A stretch of DNA of 51,039 bases from Bacteroidales bacterium (GTDB lineage Bacteria > Bacteroidota > Bacteroidia > Bacteroidales > P3): NCBI GenBank assembly GCA_016281475.1, contig JAEEIS010000199.1:1-51039 (forward strand), read 5' to 3'. Made by a program: the position numbers and the translations under genes. This document shows, one piece after another, positions 15,935-24,525 of this stretch. Below the pieces are notes generated by a model. It worked only from the letters and a program-made list of their open reading frames with translations. It had not been told where the DNA came from and made no database searches. Within the stretch, counting starts at the first letter, position 1. Every line of letters starts with the position of its first letter.

Positions 15935-17383
15935 TTACTTAACCATCAATAGTTTTTCCAGTTCTTCGACGTCGTCGAAGTGGTGTTTGATGCCCATGAT
16001 GTCCTGGTATTTCTCGTGGCCTTTGCCGGCGACGAGGATGATGTCGTCTTGGCGGGCCATGAGAACGGCTGTCTTGATGGCACTGCGACGGTCGGTGAGG
16101 CGCAGGACGGTGCCGCGCTGCTCGTCGGTGAGGCCCGCTTCCATGTCGTCGAGGATAGCCTCGGGGTTTTCGGTGCGGGGGTTGTCGGAGGTGAGGATGA
16201 GTCGGTCGCTGAGGGTGCAGGCTATCTTGGCCATCTCGGGACGCTTAGTTTTGTCGCGGTCGCCGCCACAGCCCACCACGGTGTAGAGCTGCTGGTGGGG
16301 ACGGCGGATGGCGTTGATGGTGGTGAGGACGTTTTGGAGGGCGTCGGGAGTGTGGGCATAGTCGACGATGGCGGTGATGCCCCTACCTACGACGTATTGG
16401 AAGCGGCCTTCGGCAGCGCTGAGGGTGCTGAGCTGGCGCAAGGTGTCGGCCTCGCTGATGCCGCAGAGCAAGGCGGTGGCATAGATGGCGGTGAGGTTGT
16501 AGGCGTTGAAGCGGCCCACGAGACGGGAGTAGACTTGGTGGCCGTTGAGCTCGAGCTGCAGGCCCACGAAGGTGTCTTCCATCACACGGCAGCGGTAGTC
16601 GGCCATGCGCTCGAGGCTGTAGGTGTGGACCTTGGCGCGAGTGTTCTGCACCATCACCATGCCGTTGCGGTCGTCGGCGTTGGTGAGGGCGAAGGCATCG
16701 GCGGGCAGCAGGTCGAAGAAGCTCTTTTTGGCGGCGATGTAGTTGGCAAAGGTCTTGTGAAAGTCGAGGTGGTCGTGGGTGATGTTGCTGAAGATGCCGC
16801 CCGCGAAGGTGAGTCCCGCCACACGGTGTTGGACCAGCGCGTGGCTGCTCACTTCCATGAAGACGTATTGGCAGCCGGCATCCACCATCTGGCGCAGCAG
16901 GCTGTTGAGCTGCAGGGCGTCGGGGGTGGTATGGGTGGCGGCTATCTCGGTGTCGTCGATTTTGTTGACGATGGTGGAGAGGAGTCCCACGTGCATGCCT
17001 TGCTGGCGGAAGAGGCGGTGGAGCAGGGTGACGGTGGTGGTCTTGCCGTTGGTGCCGGTGATGCCTATGAGGCGCAGCTGGCGGGAGGGGTGTCCGTAGT
17101 AGCCCGCGGCCATGATGCCAAGGGCTTGGTCGCTGTTCTCGACGACCACGTAGGCCACGCGCTTGTCCAGCTCGGCAGGCAGATGCTGGCACACCACTGC
17201 CACCGCGCCCTGACGGACGGCAGCGGCTATGTAGTCGTGACCGTCGGAATGCACGCCCACCTGTGCGACAAAGCAGCAGCCTGCCTTCACCTTGCGGGAG
17301 TCGAAGCAGAGCTCCGCCACCTCGGGGTCGAGCGCGGGTGGCTGCACGAGGGCTACACCGTTGAGTATGTCAGATAGTTTCAT
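15935..17383 (-). CDS. murE: UDP-MurNAc-L-Ala-D-Glu diaminopimelate ligase MurE
   Basis: Adds meso-diaminopimelate to the peptidoglycan precursor. 482 residues, normal length. P-loop GITGTNGKTTT (107-117); the central domain has MEVSSHAL and the THDHLDFH sequence; the C-domain has DYAHTPDAL and SDNPRTENPE. The DNPR form is the signature associated with meso-DAP specificity, so this organism probably has DAP-type peptidoglycan. Sits between ftsI and mraY. Start ATG at 17383 gives the usual N-terminus (KLSDIL). Confidence 0.97.
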   Translation of the reverse strand: MKLSDILNGVALVQPPALDPEVAELCFDSRKVKAGCCFVAQVGVHSDGHDYIAAAVRQGAVAVVCQHLPAELDKRVAYVVVENSDQALGIMAAGYYGHPSRQLRLIGITGTNGKTTTVTLLHRLFRQQGMHVGLLSTIVNKIDDTEIAATHTTPDALQLNSLLRQMVDAGCQYVFMEVSSHALVQHRVAGLTFAGGIFSNITHDHLDFHKTFANYIAAKKSFFDLLPADAFALTNADDRNGMVMVQNTRAKVHTYSLERMADYRCRVMEDTFVGLQLELNGHQVYSRLVGRFNAYNLTAIYATALLCGISEADTLRQLSTLSAAEGRFQYVVGRGITAIVDYAHTPDALQNVLTTINAIRRPHQQLYTVVGCGGDRDKTKRPEMAKIACTLSDRLILTSDNPRTENPEAILDDMEAGLTDEQRGTVLRLTDRRSAIKTAVLMARQDDIILVAGKGHEKYQDIMGIKHHFDDVEELEKLLMVK

Positions 17384-17441
17384 ATTATATTGGTGATTGG
17401 TGATTCGTGATTGGTGATTGTTGGTCTAGCCACATTAAATA
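17384..17441. repeat. Heptamer spacer between ftsI and murE (GGTGATT type)
   Basis: Four to five tandem heptamers of the form GGTGATT or CGTGATT lie at about 17391-17420. The period equals that of the GGTTAGA and GAATTGA arrays but the unit differs. Confidence 0.6.
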
Positions 17442-19637
17442 TTACTTCAATTCAAGCATAACTGTTGCACCTTTCTTGGCGGCGGTGCGGGCCTTGGGGG
17501 TTTGCGACACCACTTTGCCCTGCCCGCTGAAGCGCACTTTGTAGCCACAGCCGCGCAAGAGCCGCATGGCATCGCGTATGGTCATCCCCTTGCAGTCGGG
17601 CACTACGCCAGTGGGCATGGTGTAGTTGAGATAGCCCTCGCGGTCGTTGTCGTAGACCATCCAGCCCGTCGAGGCCGTGGTGTCGCCGACGCTGAAGGGC
17701 ATGCCCAGCAGCTGGTGCACGGTCTGTAGCTGCTGCAGCGGGGCCTTGGTGGCCACCGGGCGCACCTCCCTGTCGGACTCTTGCAGACGCACACTGCCCA
17801 GCTCCTTGTCAAACGCCACCACACAGTCGGCAATCTTCTTAAACACAGGAGCTGCGGCATATCGTCCCGCCTTGCTGGTGCCTTCGAGCAGCACCATGCA
17901 GGTGTAGCGGGGATTGTCGGCAGGGAAGAAGCCGACGAACGACGAGTTCTTCACCGCGCGGTTGTTGGCGTGCAGTGCAGTGCCGGTCTTGCCTCCAATT
18001 CCATAGACACTATTGTAGATATTGTTGCCTGTGCCTTTTTCCACCACAGTCACCAGCATCTCGCGCATCTGCTTGGCGGTCTCTTCGCTGCAGACATGTT
18101 CGTTCAGCACCACGGGCTTGATGTCCCTGCGGCGGCCACCGTCCAATATCTCGCGGCAGAAGAGAGGCTTCACCATCCTGCCACCGGCGGCTATGGCGTT
18201 GTAGAAGGTAATCATCTGCAGCGGTGTGATGGTGCAGGAATAGCCATAGCTCAGGTTCAGGAAGTCGCGGTCGGATCGGAGCGGCACCACACCCGTCGGG
18301 GTTTCCTGCACGGCCAAGTCGGGTTTCATCAGTCCGAATGGGAATATGTCCATAATCCCCTTCTTGAAATCCTCGCGACGGTTGCGATAGTATTCCCACG
18401 CCAGCTCGGTCATGCCCACGTTCGACGAGAGCCGCAGTATTCCTGGCAGATTGGCAGTGTCGTGCGCATCGCCATGCTCGGCATCAATTTTCTGATGGCT
18501 TGCGCCATATTCTTTCACACCGCCCACGCGCACCCGCTTGTTGGTGTCTAGGGCTATCTGTTTGTCATTGAGCATCGACACCATGGCCACAGTCTTGAAG
18601 GTCGACCCCGGCTCGTAGTGTCCGCTACATACCATGTTGCTCCACAGCCTTTCTCTGAGCGCACCCGAGGTGTCGCGGGTCAGGTTGCTACACACCAGCA
18701 CATAGCCCGTTGCCACCTCCATCACGATGGCGCAGCCGCGCTGACCGCCATACTCGTTCATCGAGGCGCGCAGGGCGCTCTCGGCAATATCCTGGTAGCG
18801 GGTGTCGATTGTGGCGATGATGCTCTTGCCGTCTACCCTGCGGTGCAGCAGCGTCGAGTCCTCGTCGGGCTCGCCGCTCTCCTCCATGGGCAGCCAGGTG
18901 CCCATCGTCAGGCGGCGGCAACGATACATGCCGTCCTGCCCACGCAGCACACTGTCGTAATAGCCTTCCAGTCCTGTGTAGCCCTGATAGGTGTCGGTGA
19001 CGTAATGCTGGCCCACTACGTTCTCACCCAGGTTGCCATAAATATGGGCGCGGACATAGCCCATCACGCTTCCCTCCGCGGTCTTGGCCACCACACAGCG
19101 TCCCCACCCTTTCAGCGAACGGATGGCCTCCCACTGCGAGTAGGGCACCTTCCGCTCCACATACCAGCAGCGGCTGGCAGTATCCTTCTTGCGATACTCG
19201 TCCCAGATGCGTTTGCGATAATACTCTTCCGATTTGTTCGGGAACTGAGTATGCAAAATCTTGCACACCTTGCCCAGATTCTTCTCAAACTCAGCCTCGT
19301 CAGTGATGCAGCCATCCAGCACCACCTTGCCGTCCTTCATCATCACCTCGCCCCTGCTGTTCAGCTTAGGCTTGCGTCTGAGGTCCAGACAGAGGTCGCA
19401 CACCGGCACCGTGGTGGCAAGCACCTTGCCGTCCGACGAGAAGATAGTGCCTCTGCGGGCTGGCTCCACACGGTCTGTCGTTTCGCGCTTCGAGGCTATC
19501 TCGCGCCACTTATCACCCTCCACCACCTGTGTCCTGATGGCAGCCCAGAGCATAGCCCCACCCGCTCCTATCACCAGCAGCAGATACAGCACCAACATCT
19601 TGGTGAACAAAGGCTTCGTATGTTTCTTCTTTTCCAT
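17442..19637 (-). CDS. ftsI: Penicillin-binding protein FtsI/PBP3 with C-terminal PASTA domain
   Basis: Septal peptidoglycan transpeptidase. 731 residues. One N-terminal membrane anchor (about residues 13-32), a pedestal domain, then the transpeptidase domain with the three active-site motifs: STFK (345-348), SSN (404-406) and KTGT (550-553). A PASTA domain occupies about residues 675-731 (VPDCKGMTIRDAMRLLRGCGY). A PASTA tail is usual for FtsI in Bacteroidota and Firmicutes but absent in E. coli. The gene follows the FtsL-like gene and precedes murE; FtsI works with FtsW. Confidence 0.96.
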   Translation of the reverse strand: MEKKKHTKPLFTKMLVLYLLLVIGAGGAMLWAAIRTQVVEGDKWREIASKRETTDRVEPARRGTIFSSDGKVLATTVPVCDLCLDLRRKPKLNSRGEVMMKDGKVVLDGCITDEAEFEKNLGKVCKILHTQFPNKSEEYYRKRIWDEYRKKDTASRCWYVERKVPYSQWEAIRSLKGWGRCVVAKTAEGSVMGYVRAHIYGNLGENVVGQHYVTDTYQGYTGLEGYYDSVLRGQDGMYRCRRLTMGTWLPMEESGEPDEDSTLLHRRVDGKSIIATIDTRYQDIAESALRASMNEYGGQRGCAIVMEVATGYVLVCSNLTRDTSGALRERLWSNMVCSGHYEPGSTFKTVAMVSMLNDKQIALDTNKRVRVGGVKEYGASHQKIDAEHGDAHDTANLPGILRLSSNVGMTELAWEYYRNRREDFKKGIMDIFPFGLMKPDLAVQETPTGVVPLRSDRDFLNLSYGYSCTITPLQMITFYNAIAAGGRMVKPLFCREILDGGRRRDIKPVVLNEHVCSEETAKQMREMLVTVVEKGTGNNIYNSVYGIGGKTGTALHANNRAVKNSSFVGFFPADNPRYTCMVLLEGTSKAGRYAAAPVFKKIADCVVAFDKELGSVRLQESDREVRPVATKAPLQQLQTVHQLLGMPFSVGDTTASTGWMVYDNDREGYLNYTMPTGVVPDCKGMTIRDAMRLLRGCGYKVRFSGQGKVVSQTPKARTAAKKGATVMLELK

Positions 19638-19721
19638 GTCGATTTGTGTTGATACGTTGATATGTTAAATGTTTGGGGTTAGGGGTTAGAGAAGCTGACG
19701 CATCAAATATTTTTCAATTTC
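19638..19721. repeat. Heptamer spacer between ftsL-like and ftsI
   Basis: GGGGTTA repeats (19675, 19682) lead into GTTAGAGAAGCTGACGCA followed by TCAAA (19685-19707), nearly identical to 10001-10023. Confidence 0.65.
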
Positions 19722-20126
19722 CTAAATCTCAAACGGGGGACCTGCGGTGATGCCTACGCCCGTGCTGTCCAGCAGCTCCGCTATCTGCGAAATCTTCACC
19801 GTCTCCTGATAGCGTTTCTGCAGTTCTATGCGACTCTCGCGCAGAAAGTTGATACGCTCCTGTGCCGCCAGCTTGGCCTTAATCAGGTCCTCCACCTTGT
19901 AGCGGTTGTAAACCAGCGCCAGCGCGTATATGCAGCACAGTAATATCACCGGCATCTGCTTCAGCACTGCCTTGCTCTGCAGCACGTCGCCGCCTAATAT
20001 CCTCGACAGCCAGTTAGGCTTCTTCTCGCCATTCGCCACCTTCCCCTCTTGGGATGGGTTCTGCGAAGCGGGGACTGCCCCTGCATCCTCTCTCTGTTTC
20101 TGTTGTTTATGTTCTTCCTTTTCCAT
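19722..20126 (-). CDS. ftsL: FtsL-like cell division protein
   Basis: A 134-residue bitopic protein. The N-terminal ~55 residues are hydrophilic and charged (EKEEHKQQKQRED), followed by one membrane segment (MPVILLCCIYALALVYNRY) and a ~60-residue coiled-coil-like part (LIKAKLAAQERINFLRESR) ending in GPPFEI. This layout and the place between rsmH and ftsI identify the Bacteroidota FtsL-like protein, which should pair with a DivIC/FtsB partner encoded elsewhere. The ATG at 20126 is preferred over a TTG four codons earlier. Confidence 0.82.
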   Translation of the reverse strand: MEKEEHKQQKQREDAGAVPASQNPSQEGKVANGEKKPNWLSRILGGDVLQSKAVLKQMPVILLCCIYALALVYNRYKVEDLIKAKLAAQERINFLRESRIELQKRYQETVKISQIAELLDSTGVGITAGPPFEI

Positions 20127-20142
20127 GTTAATTCTCAATTAT

Positions 20143-21048
20143 TCAATTCTCGACTTTCTCTGCCACTCGCAGTTTCGCACTTCGCGCCCTGTTGTTGCGC
20201 TGCAGTTCCTCCTCGCTGGCCGTCACAGCCTTGCGCGTCACCAGCCTCAGCGGCACTATCGGGTTGCCGTAGAAATCCTTCTCCAGCACCCCTTCGAAAT
20301 TGCCCGTCTTGAAGAAATTCTTCACCAGCCTGTCCTCCAGCGAGTGGTACGACATCACCACCAGCCGTCCGCCAGGGTTCAGCAGCTCCACCGACTGCCG
20401 CAGCAGGGCCTGCAGCGCGCCCAGCTCGCCGTTCACCTCAATCCGCAACGCCTGAAACAGCATCGCCAGATATTTATTCTCCATTCCTCTCGGCAGATGG
20501 CGGCTCACCGCCTCGCGCAGGTCGAACGTGGTCTCAATCGCCTTCGTGGCGCGCGCCGCCACTATAGCCCTGGCCATCTGGCGGGCGTTAGGCAGCTCGC
20601 CATACAGCCGCAGCAGCCGCGTCAGCTCCTGCTCGTCGGCGGTGTTCACAATATCGCGCGCCGTCAGCTCCTGACGGCGGTCCATGCGCAGGTCAAGCGC
20701 ACCATCGTAGCGGGTCGAAAAGCCACGCTCCGCCACGTCGAACTGGTGCGACGACACGCCCAAGTCAGCCAACAGGCCGTCCACCTTCCGCACCCCGTGG
20801 AGCCGCAAGAAGCTCTTCGCATGGCGGAAATTCTCGTTCAGCAACAAAAAGCGGGGGTCGTCCAACGCATTTGCCAGCGCGTCGGCATCCTGGTCGAAGG
20901 CTATCAGCCTCCCCTCCGCACCCAAACGCTCAAGGATAGCACGCGAGTGGCCGCCACCTCCGAAGGTGGCGTCCACATACGTCCCGTCAGGACGGATGTT
21001 CAATCCCTCGATGCATTCATACAGCATCACTGGCAGATGATAGTCCAT
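20143..21048 (-). CDS. rsmH: 16S rRNA (cytosine1402-N4)-methyltransferase RsmH
   Basis: Methylates N4 of C1402 in the 16S rRNA P site (also called MraW). 301 residues from the ATG at 21048, which gives the conserved start YHLPVMLYECI; a frame extension of 17 codons upstream is ignored. SAM-binding motif YVDATFGGGGHSRAIL; further family sequence GLLADLGVSSHQFD and VVMSYHSLEDRLVKNFF. The start lies 32 bases inside the end of mraZ, so the two are likely translationally coupled. Confidence 0.97.
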   Translation of the reverse strand: MDYHLPVMLYECIEGLNIRPDGTYVDATFGGGGHSRAILERLGAEGRLIAFDQDADALANALDDPRFLLLNENFRHAKSFLRLHGVRKVDGLLADLGVSSHQFDVAERGFSTRYDGALDLRMDRRQELTARDIVNTADEQELTRLLRLYGELPNARQMARAIVAARATKAIETTFDLREAVSRHLPRGMENKYLAMLFQALRIEVNGELGALQALLRQSVELLNPGGRLVVMSYHSLEDRLVKNFFKTGNFEGVLEKDFYGNPIVPLRLVTRKAVTASEEELQRNNRARSAKLRVAEKVEN

Positions 21049-21490
21049 GCAGTTTACCCAATCTTTCGTTAACCTTCGACGCGAAATCGGAGGCATCATC
21101 GTTCATCTTATCCCAGGCGGCACGCTCCCAGATTTCGATGCACTTACCGGTGCCCTGCAGCACTATCTCCTTCGTATTCCCTATCAGCGACTTCTGTTCC
21201 GGCGGAATCAGCAGGCGGTCGTTGCTGTCCATGTCCACCGTATTCAGGCGCGACAGTCGGCGCAGCAGCTGAACATCTTCGATGTTGTAGGGGTTCAACT
21301 CTTTTCGGAGTACTTCCATCTCCTCTTGAAAACTGGCAAACGTCCATAACTCTAAACACTCGGAAGTGAACCCGCGACGGATCACATAACGGCAATCCTC
21401 CGTCTCCATTTGCCTTTTTAAGGCAATTGGGAGCTTGAATCGACCGTTCGAATCAATCTTACAGTATTCTGTTCCAAGTATTAAGGCCAT
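21017..21490 (-). CDS. mraZ: MraZ, regulator of the dcw cluster
   Basis: A 157-residue protein with two SpoVT/AbrB-like MraZ domains. The N-terminal domain has KIDSNGRFKLPIALKRQM and the second has NTVDMDSNDRLLIPPEQKSLIG, each with the conserved D-x-x-GR/DR-x-x-hP pattern. In E. coli MraZ represses its own operon by binding repeats upstream. First gene of the cluster. It is slightly longer than E. coli MraZ at the C-terminus because of the overlap with rsmH. Confidence 0.95.
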   Translation of the reverse strand: MALILGTEYCKIDSNGRFKLPIALKRQMETEDCRYVIRRGFTSECLELWTFASFQEEMEVLRKELNPYNIEDVQLLRRLSRLNTVDMDSNDRLLIPPEQKSLIGNTKEIVLQGTGKCIEIWERAAWDKMNDDASDFASKVNERLGKLHGLSSASDAV

Positions 21491-21513
21491 TATTACTAAT
21501 ATTGTTTCAGAGT

Positions 21514-21522
21514 GTAAAAGTA
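21514..21522 (-). promoter_or_regulatory. Possible promoter box of the dcw operon (TACTTTTAC)
   Basis: On the minus strand TACTTTTAC, close to TAnnTTTG, lies 24 bases before the mraZ start. Upstream on that strand are several TTGG blocks (around 21533-21561 and 21631) with roughly regular spacing that could be -33 elements or MraZ sites. The E. coli MraZ box TGGGN repeat is not clearly present. Confidence 0.3.
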
Positions 21523-21800
21523 CAACTTATTTTCCAATTATTGCCAAAAAGTTCCAAAAAAAGTTTTCAACTGCCAATTTTTGATAATCTAGTATACGGA
21601 AAACCAGAAAAAAGGTTTCATTTTGACCCCAACTTTTCACTTTTGCCTGTTGAAAACTCTTTTCTTTCCACCGCCAATTGTTAAAATCCCACCCCTCCTT
21701 ATACCATAATATAATATAGGAAAACCTTTAAATCCTATTTCAAGTTGCTCTTATTGTAGAAACGGACCCAGCCATCTGCCTACATGTTGTACAGTGCAGC

Positions 21801-21843
21801 GCGTCCCCTTTTGAAAGGGGTGGCTCGAAGAGCCGGGGTATGT
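21801..21843. repeat. CCCCTTTTGAAAGGGG/GAA-loop double hairpin element, copy 3
   Basis: Same design as 4217-4256 and 5801-5843: a CCCCTT-type stem, then GGCTC-GAA-GAGCC, then CGGGGTATG. It is followed by GCTCGC-GGA-GCGAGC (about 21850-21864) and GCCGAC-ATCC-GTCGGC (about 21880-21895). An inverted ATACCCCGGC block lies at about 21903. Confidence 0.65.
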
Positions 21844-22028
21844 ATCACGCTCGCGGAGCGAGCACATATAATTTATTACGCCGACATCCGTCGGCAATAT
21901 ACATACCCCGGCCTACCGCCACCCCTCTCTATACCTTACTCCCGACAAAGGCGGATTTTCAGCCGACTTTTGACTGGTCCTTCTTCGCCCTAGCAGCGAC
22001 GAAGAATCTGCCTATTAGTAGAAATCGG

Positions 22029-22069
22029 TACAATGCGGTAGGAATCCGTACAAAGCGGTAGGAATCCGT
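22029..22069. repeat. Two tandem 20-bp repeats in the mraZ/DPP7 intergenic region
   Basis: TACAATGCGGTAGGAATCCG (22029-22048) is followed directly by TACAAAGCGGTAGGAATCCG (22049-22068), with a partial third unit upstream (AATCGG). It lies about 130 bases before the peptidase promoter box. The rest of the 21491-22272 interval shows no convincing gene. Confidence 0.6.
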
Positions 22070-22194
22070 TGGTGGGCGAAAAAATTGTATATAGCAAGGG
22101 CGCGGGATGCTCTTCGTCAACGCATAACGCGCTGAGAATGTGCGGCAGTAGAACTCTTTCTATCGTAGAAAGACATTATTTCAAAAAAAAGTCG

Positions 22195-22202
22195 TATTTT
22201 TG
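22195..22202 (+). promoter_or_regulatory. Putative -7 box (TATTTTTG) for the S46 peptidase gene
   Basis: TATTTTTG matches TAnnTTTG and lies 71 bases before the ATG. The -33 region (TTATTTC at about 22177) is not at the ideal spacing. Confidence 0.45.
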
Positions 22203-22272
22203 CATTTTCGAATATAGCGCTTTTTGGACACGCGTATAGACGTATATATAGTAATAACATAATATTAATAGC

Positions 22273-24444
22273 ATGAAAAAAATCATCCTTACCCTGACCT
22301 TGGCGGTGCTGGTGCTGGCACCCACCGCCAGCCGCGCCGACGAGGGCATGTGGCTGCTTTCGCTCATCGGCAAGAACTATGCCGACATGCAGAAGGCCGG
22401 CTTCAAGCTCACGCCCGAAGACATCTATTCTATCAACCAAAACTGCATCAAGGATGCCATCGTGGGCCTCGGCAACGAGGGACGCCCCTTCTGGCATTTC
22501 TGCACCGGCGAGATTATCTCCAACAAGGGCCTTATCTCGACCAACCACCACTGCGGCTACGGCAAGCTGCAGGAGCATTCGACTGTGGAGCACGACTACC
22601 TGCGCGACGGTTTCTGGGCCTACAACATGGCTCAGGAGCTGCCCAATCCTGGCCTGACGGCTTCGATACTGGTGCGCATGGAGGATGTGACCGGCCGCGT
22701 GCTGGAATGCCTTAGCGACGACATGAGCGAGGCCGACCGCGCCAAGGCCGTGCGCAACGTCAGCCAGCGTATTGCCCAGGAGGCTGCCGCCGGCACCGAC
22801 TATGAGGCCACGGTGAAGCCCATGTTCAACGGCAACCAGTATTTCCTCTTCGTACATATTATCTACAAGGATGTCCGCCTGGTGGGCGCACCTCCTTCGT
22901 CGATGGGTAAGTTTGGCGGCGACACCGACAACTGGGCATGGCCCCGCCATACGTGCGACTTCTCAATGTTCCGCATCTACACCGCCCCCGACGGCAAGCC
23001 TGCCGCCTACGCCAAGGAGAATATCCCCCTGAAGCCCAAGCACCACCTGCCGGTGAGCGCCCGCGAGCTGAACGACGGCGATTTCGCCATGGTGCTCGGC
23101 TTCCCCGGCACTACCGACCGCTTCCTCACCTCCTTCGGCCTCGAAGAGACCATGGGCGTGAGCAACGACCTGCGCTACAAGATCCGTACCGTGAAGATTA
23201 ATATCCTGCGCGAGATGATGAACGCCGACCAGGCCGTGAAAATCAAATACGCTTCGAAGTATGCCAGCTGCTCCAACTACTGGAAGTACAGCAACGAGCA
23301 GAATATCGCCCTCAAGAAGCTCAACACCATGAAGGTGAAGAAAGAGGTGGAGCAGGAGTACTACGACTGGGCTCTGGACAAAGACCCGAAGTACCGCACC
23401 GCCCTCAAGCGCATCGAGCAGAGCTATGCCGACCGCCGCGAGCTGCAGGCCGCCCTCACCTATCTGGAAGAGGGCCTACTGTCTGGACCCGAACTGCTGT
23501 ACCAGTCCTACCTCTTCGGCCGCAGCATCAAGGCCATGCTCGCAGAGACCAACCTCGACCAGCGCGACGCCATGCTGGAGCAGATTAAGAAGGATGCCGC
23601 CAAGTTCTACAAGGACTACGACCAGCAGGTGGAGGAACGCCTGATGGCCGCCATGATGGAGTATACCTACGGTCACATCGACCTCAAGTACGCCCCAGAC
23701 TGCCTGAAGAATGCCGACCGCAAGTACAAGGGCGACTTCACCGCCTTGGTGAACCGCCTGTTCAGCCGCAGCATCTTCGCCAACGAGGAGACCCTCAACG
23801 ATTATCTGAAGAATCCCAGCCTGAAGACTTTGGAGCGCGACGAGCTCTACAAGTACGGCTCGGAAATCCTTGACCAGTATCGCGAGCTGTATCAGGCTGT
23901 GCCGCAGGAGAGCCGCGACAACCTGACCCGCGGCCAGCGCGACTTCGTGGACGGCATACTGCAAATCAACGCCGGCCGCCGCCTGATGTGCCCCGACGCC
24001 AACAGCACCATCCGTCTGACCTACGGCAACGTGAAGGCCTACGAGCCCCGCGACGGTGTGACCTATCACTACTACACTACGCTGGAGGGCGTGATGCAGA
24101 AAGAGAACCCCAACAGCACCGAGTTTATCGTGCCGCAGAGACTGAAGGACCTGTATAACGCCAAAGACTACGGTCCCTACACCAACAGCCGCGGCGAGTT
24201 GCCCACCTGCTTCATCACCAACAACGACATCACCGGCGGTAATAGCGGCTCGCCCGTGTTGGATGCCTACGGCAACCTAATCGGACTGGCCTTCGACGGC
24301 AACGGTGAGGCCATGAGCGGCGACATCGACTTTGAGGAGAACCTGCAACGCTGCATCTGCCTCGACAGCCGCTATATGCTGTTTGTCATCGACAAGTACG
24401 CCAACGCCCAGAACCTGATTGCCGAAATGAACATCGTGCGCTAG
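22273..24444 (+). CDS. S46 family dipeptidyl-peptidase, DPP7-like
   Basis: A 723-residue exported serine exopeptidase that removes dipeptides from peptides in the periplasm, feeding amino-acid uptake. A signal peptide covers residues 1-22 (cleavage near SRA). Catalytic triad candidates: His in STNHHCGYG (92/93), Asp in GGDTDNWAWPRH and Ser658 in TGGNSGSPV. Length is normal for DPP7/DPP11. The residue 18 after the catalytic Ser is Gly (LAFDGN); in the Porphyromonas enzymes Gly at this place goes with DPP7-type hydrophobic P1 preference and Arg with DPP11-type acidic preference. I therefore favour DPP7, but this is inferred from one position. Single gene with its own promoter and terminator. 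Confidence 0.92.
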   Translation: MKKIILTLTLAVLVLAPTASRADEGMWLLSLIGKNYADMQKAGFKLTPEDIYSINQNCIKDAIVGLGNEGRPFWHFCTGEIISNKGLISTNHHCGYGKLQEHSTVEHDYLRDGFWAYNMAQELPNPGLTASILVRMEDVTGRVLECLSDDMSEADRAKAVRNVSQRIAQEAAAGTDYEATVKPMFNGNQYFLFVHIIYKDVRLVGAPPSSMGKFGGDTDNWAWPRHTCDFSMFRIYTAPDGKPAAYAKENIPLKPKHHLPVSARELNDGDFAMVLGFPGTTDRFLTSFGLEETMGVSNDLRYKIRTVKINILREMMNADQAVKIKYASKYASCSNYWKYSNEQNIALKKLNTMKVKKEVEQEYYDWALDKDPKYRTALKRIEQSYADRRELQAALTYLEEGLLSGPELLYQSYLFGRSIKAMLAETNLDQRDAMLEQIKKDAAKFYKDYDQQVEERLMAAMMEYTYGHIDLKYAPDCLKNADRKYKGDFTALVNRLFSRSIFANEETLNDYLKNPSLKTLERDELYKYGSEILDQYRELYQAVPQESRDNLTRGQRDFVDGILQINAGRRLMCPDANSTIRLTYGNVKAYEPRDGVTYHYYTTLEGVMQKENPNSTEFIVPQRLKDLYNAKDYGPYTNSRGELPTCFITNNDITGGNSGSPVLDAYGNLIGLAFDGNGEAMSGDIDFEENLQRCICLDSRYMLFVIDKYANAQNLIAEMNIVR

Positions 24445-24474
24445 GGAAAAAACGGAAGTACGAGAAAATGAAGC

Positions 24475-24510
24475 AAAAGAGGGTGCCTTTGAGGACACCC
24501 TCTTTTGTAT
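24475..24510 (+). terminator. Intrinsic terminator after the S46 peptidase gene
   Basis: An 11-bp stem, AAAAGAGGGTG with CACCCTCTTTT, has a 10-base loop and is followed by a T-rich tail, 30 bases after the stop codon. Confidence 0.85.
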
Positions 24511-24525
24511 TTTTACTGCAATCAA

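Noticed and set aside
15980..17377. 465-codon plus-strand frame opposite murE
   Set aside because: Complementary shadow of murE; Gly/Val/His-rich with no motifs.
21784..22061. Small plus-strand frames in the mraZ/S46 gap
   Set aside because: They translate the GAA-loop hairpin repeats and have no family likeness.
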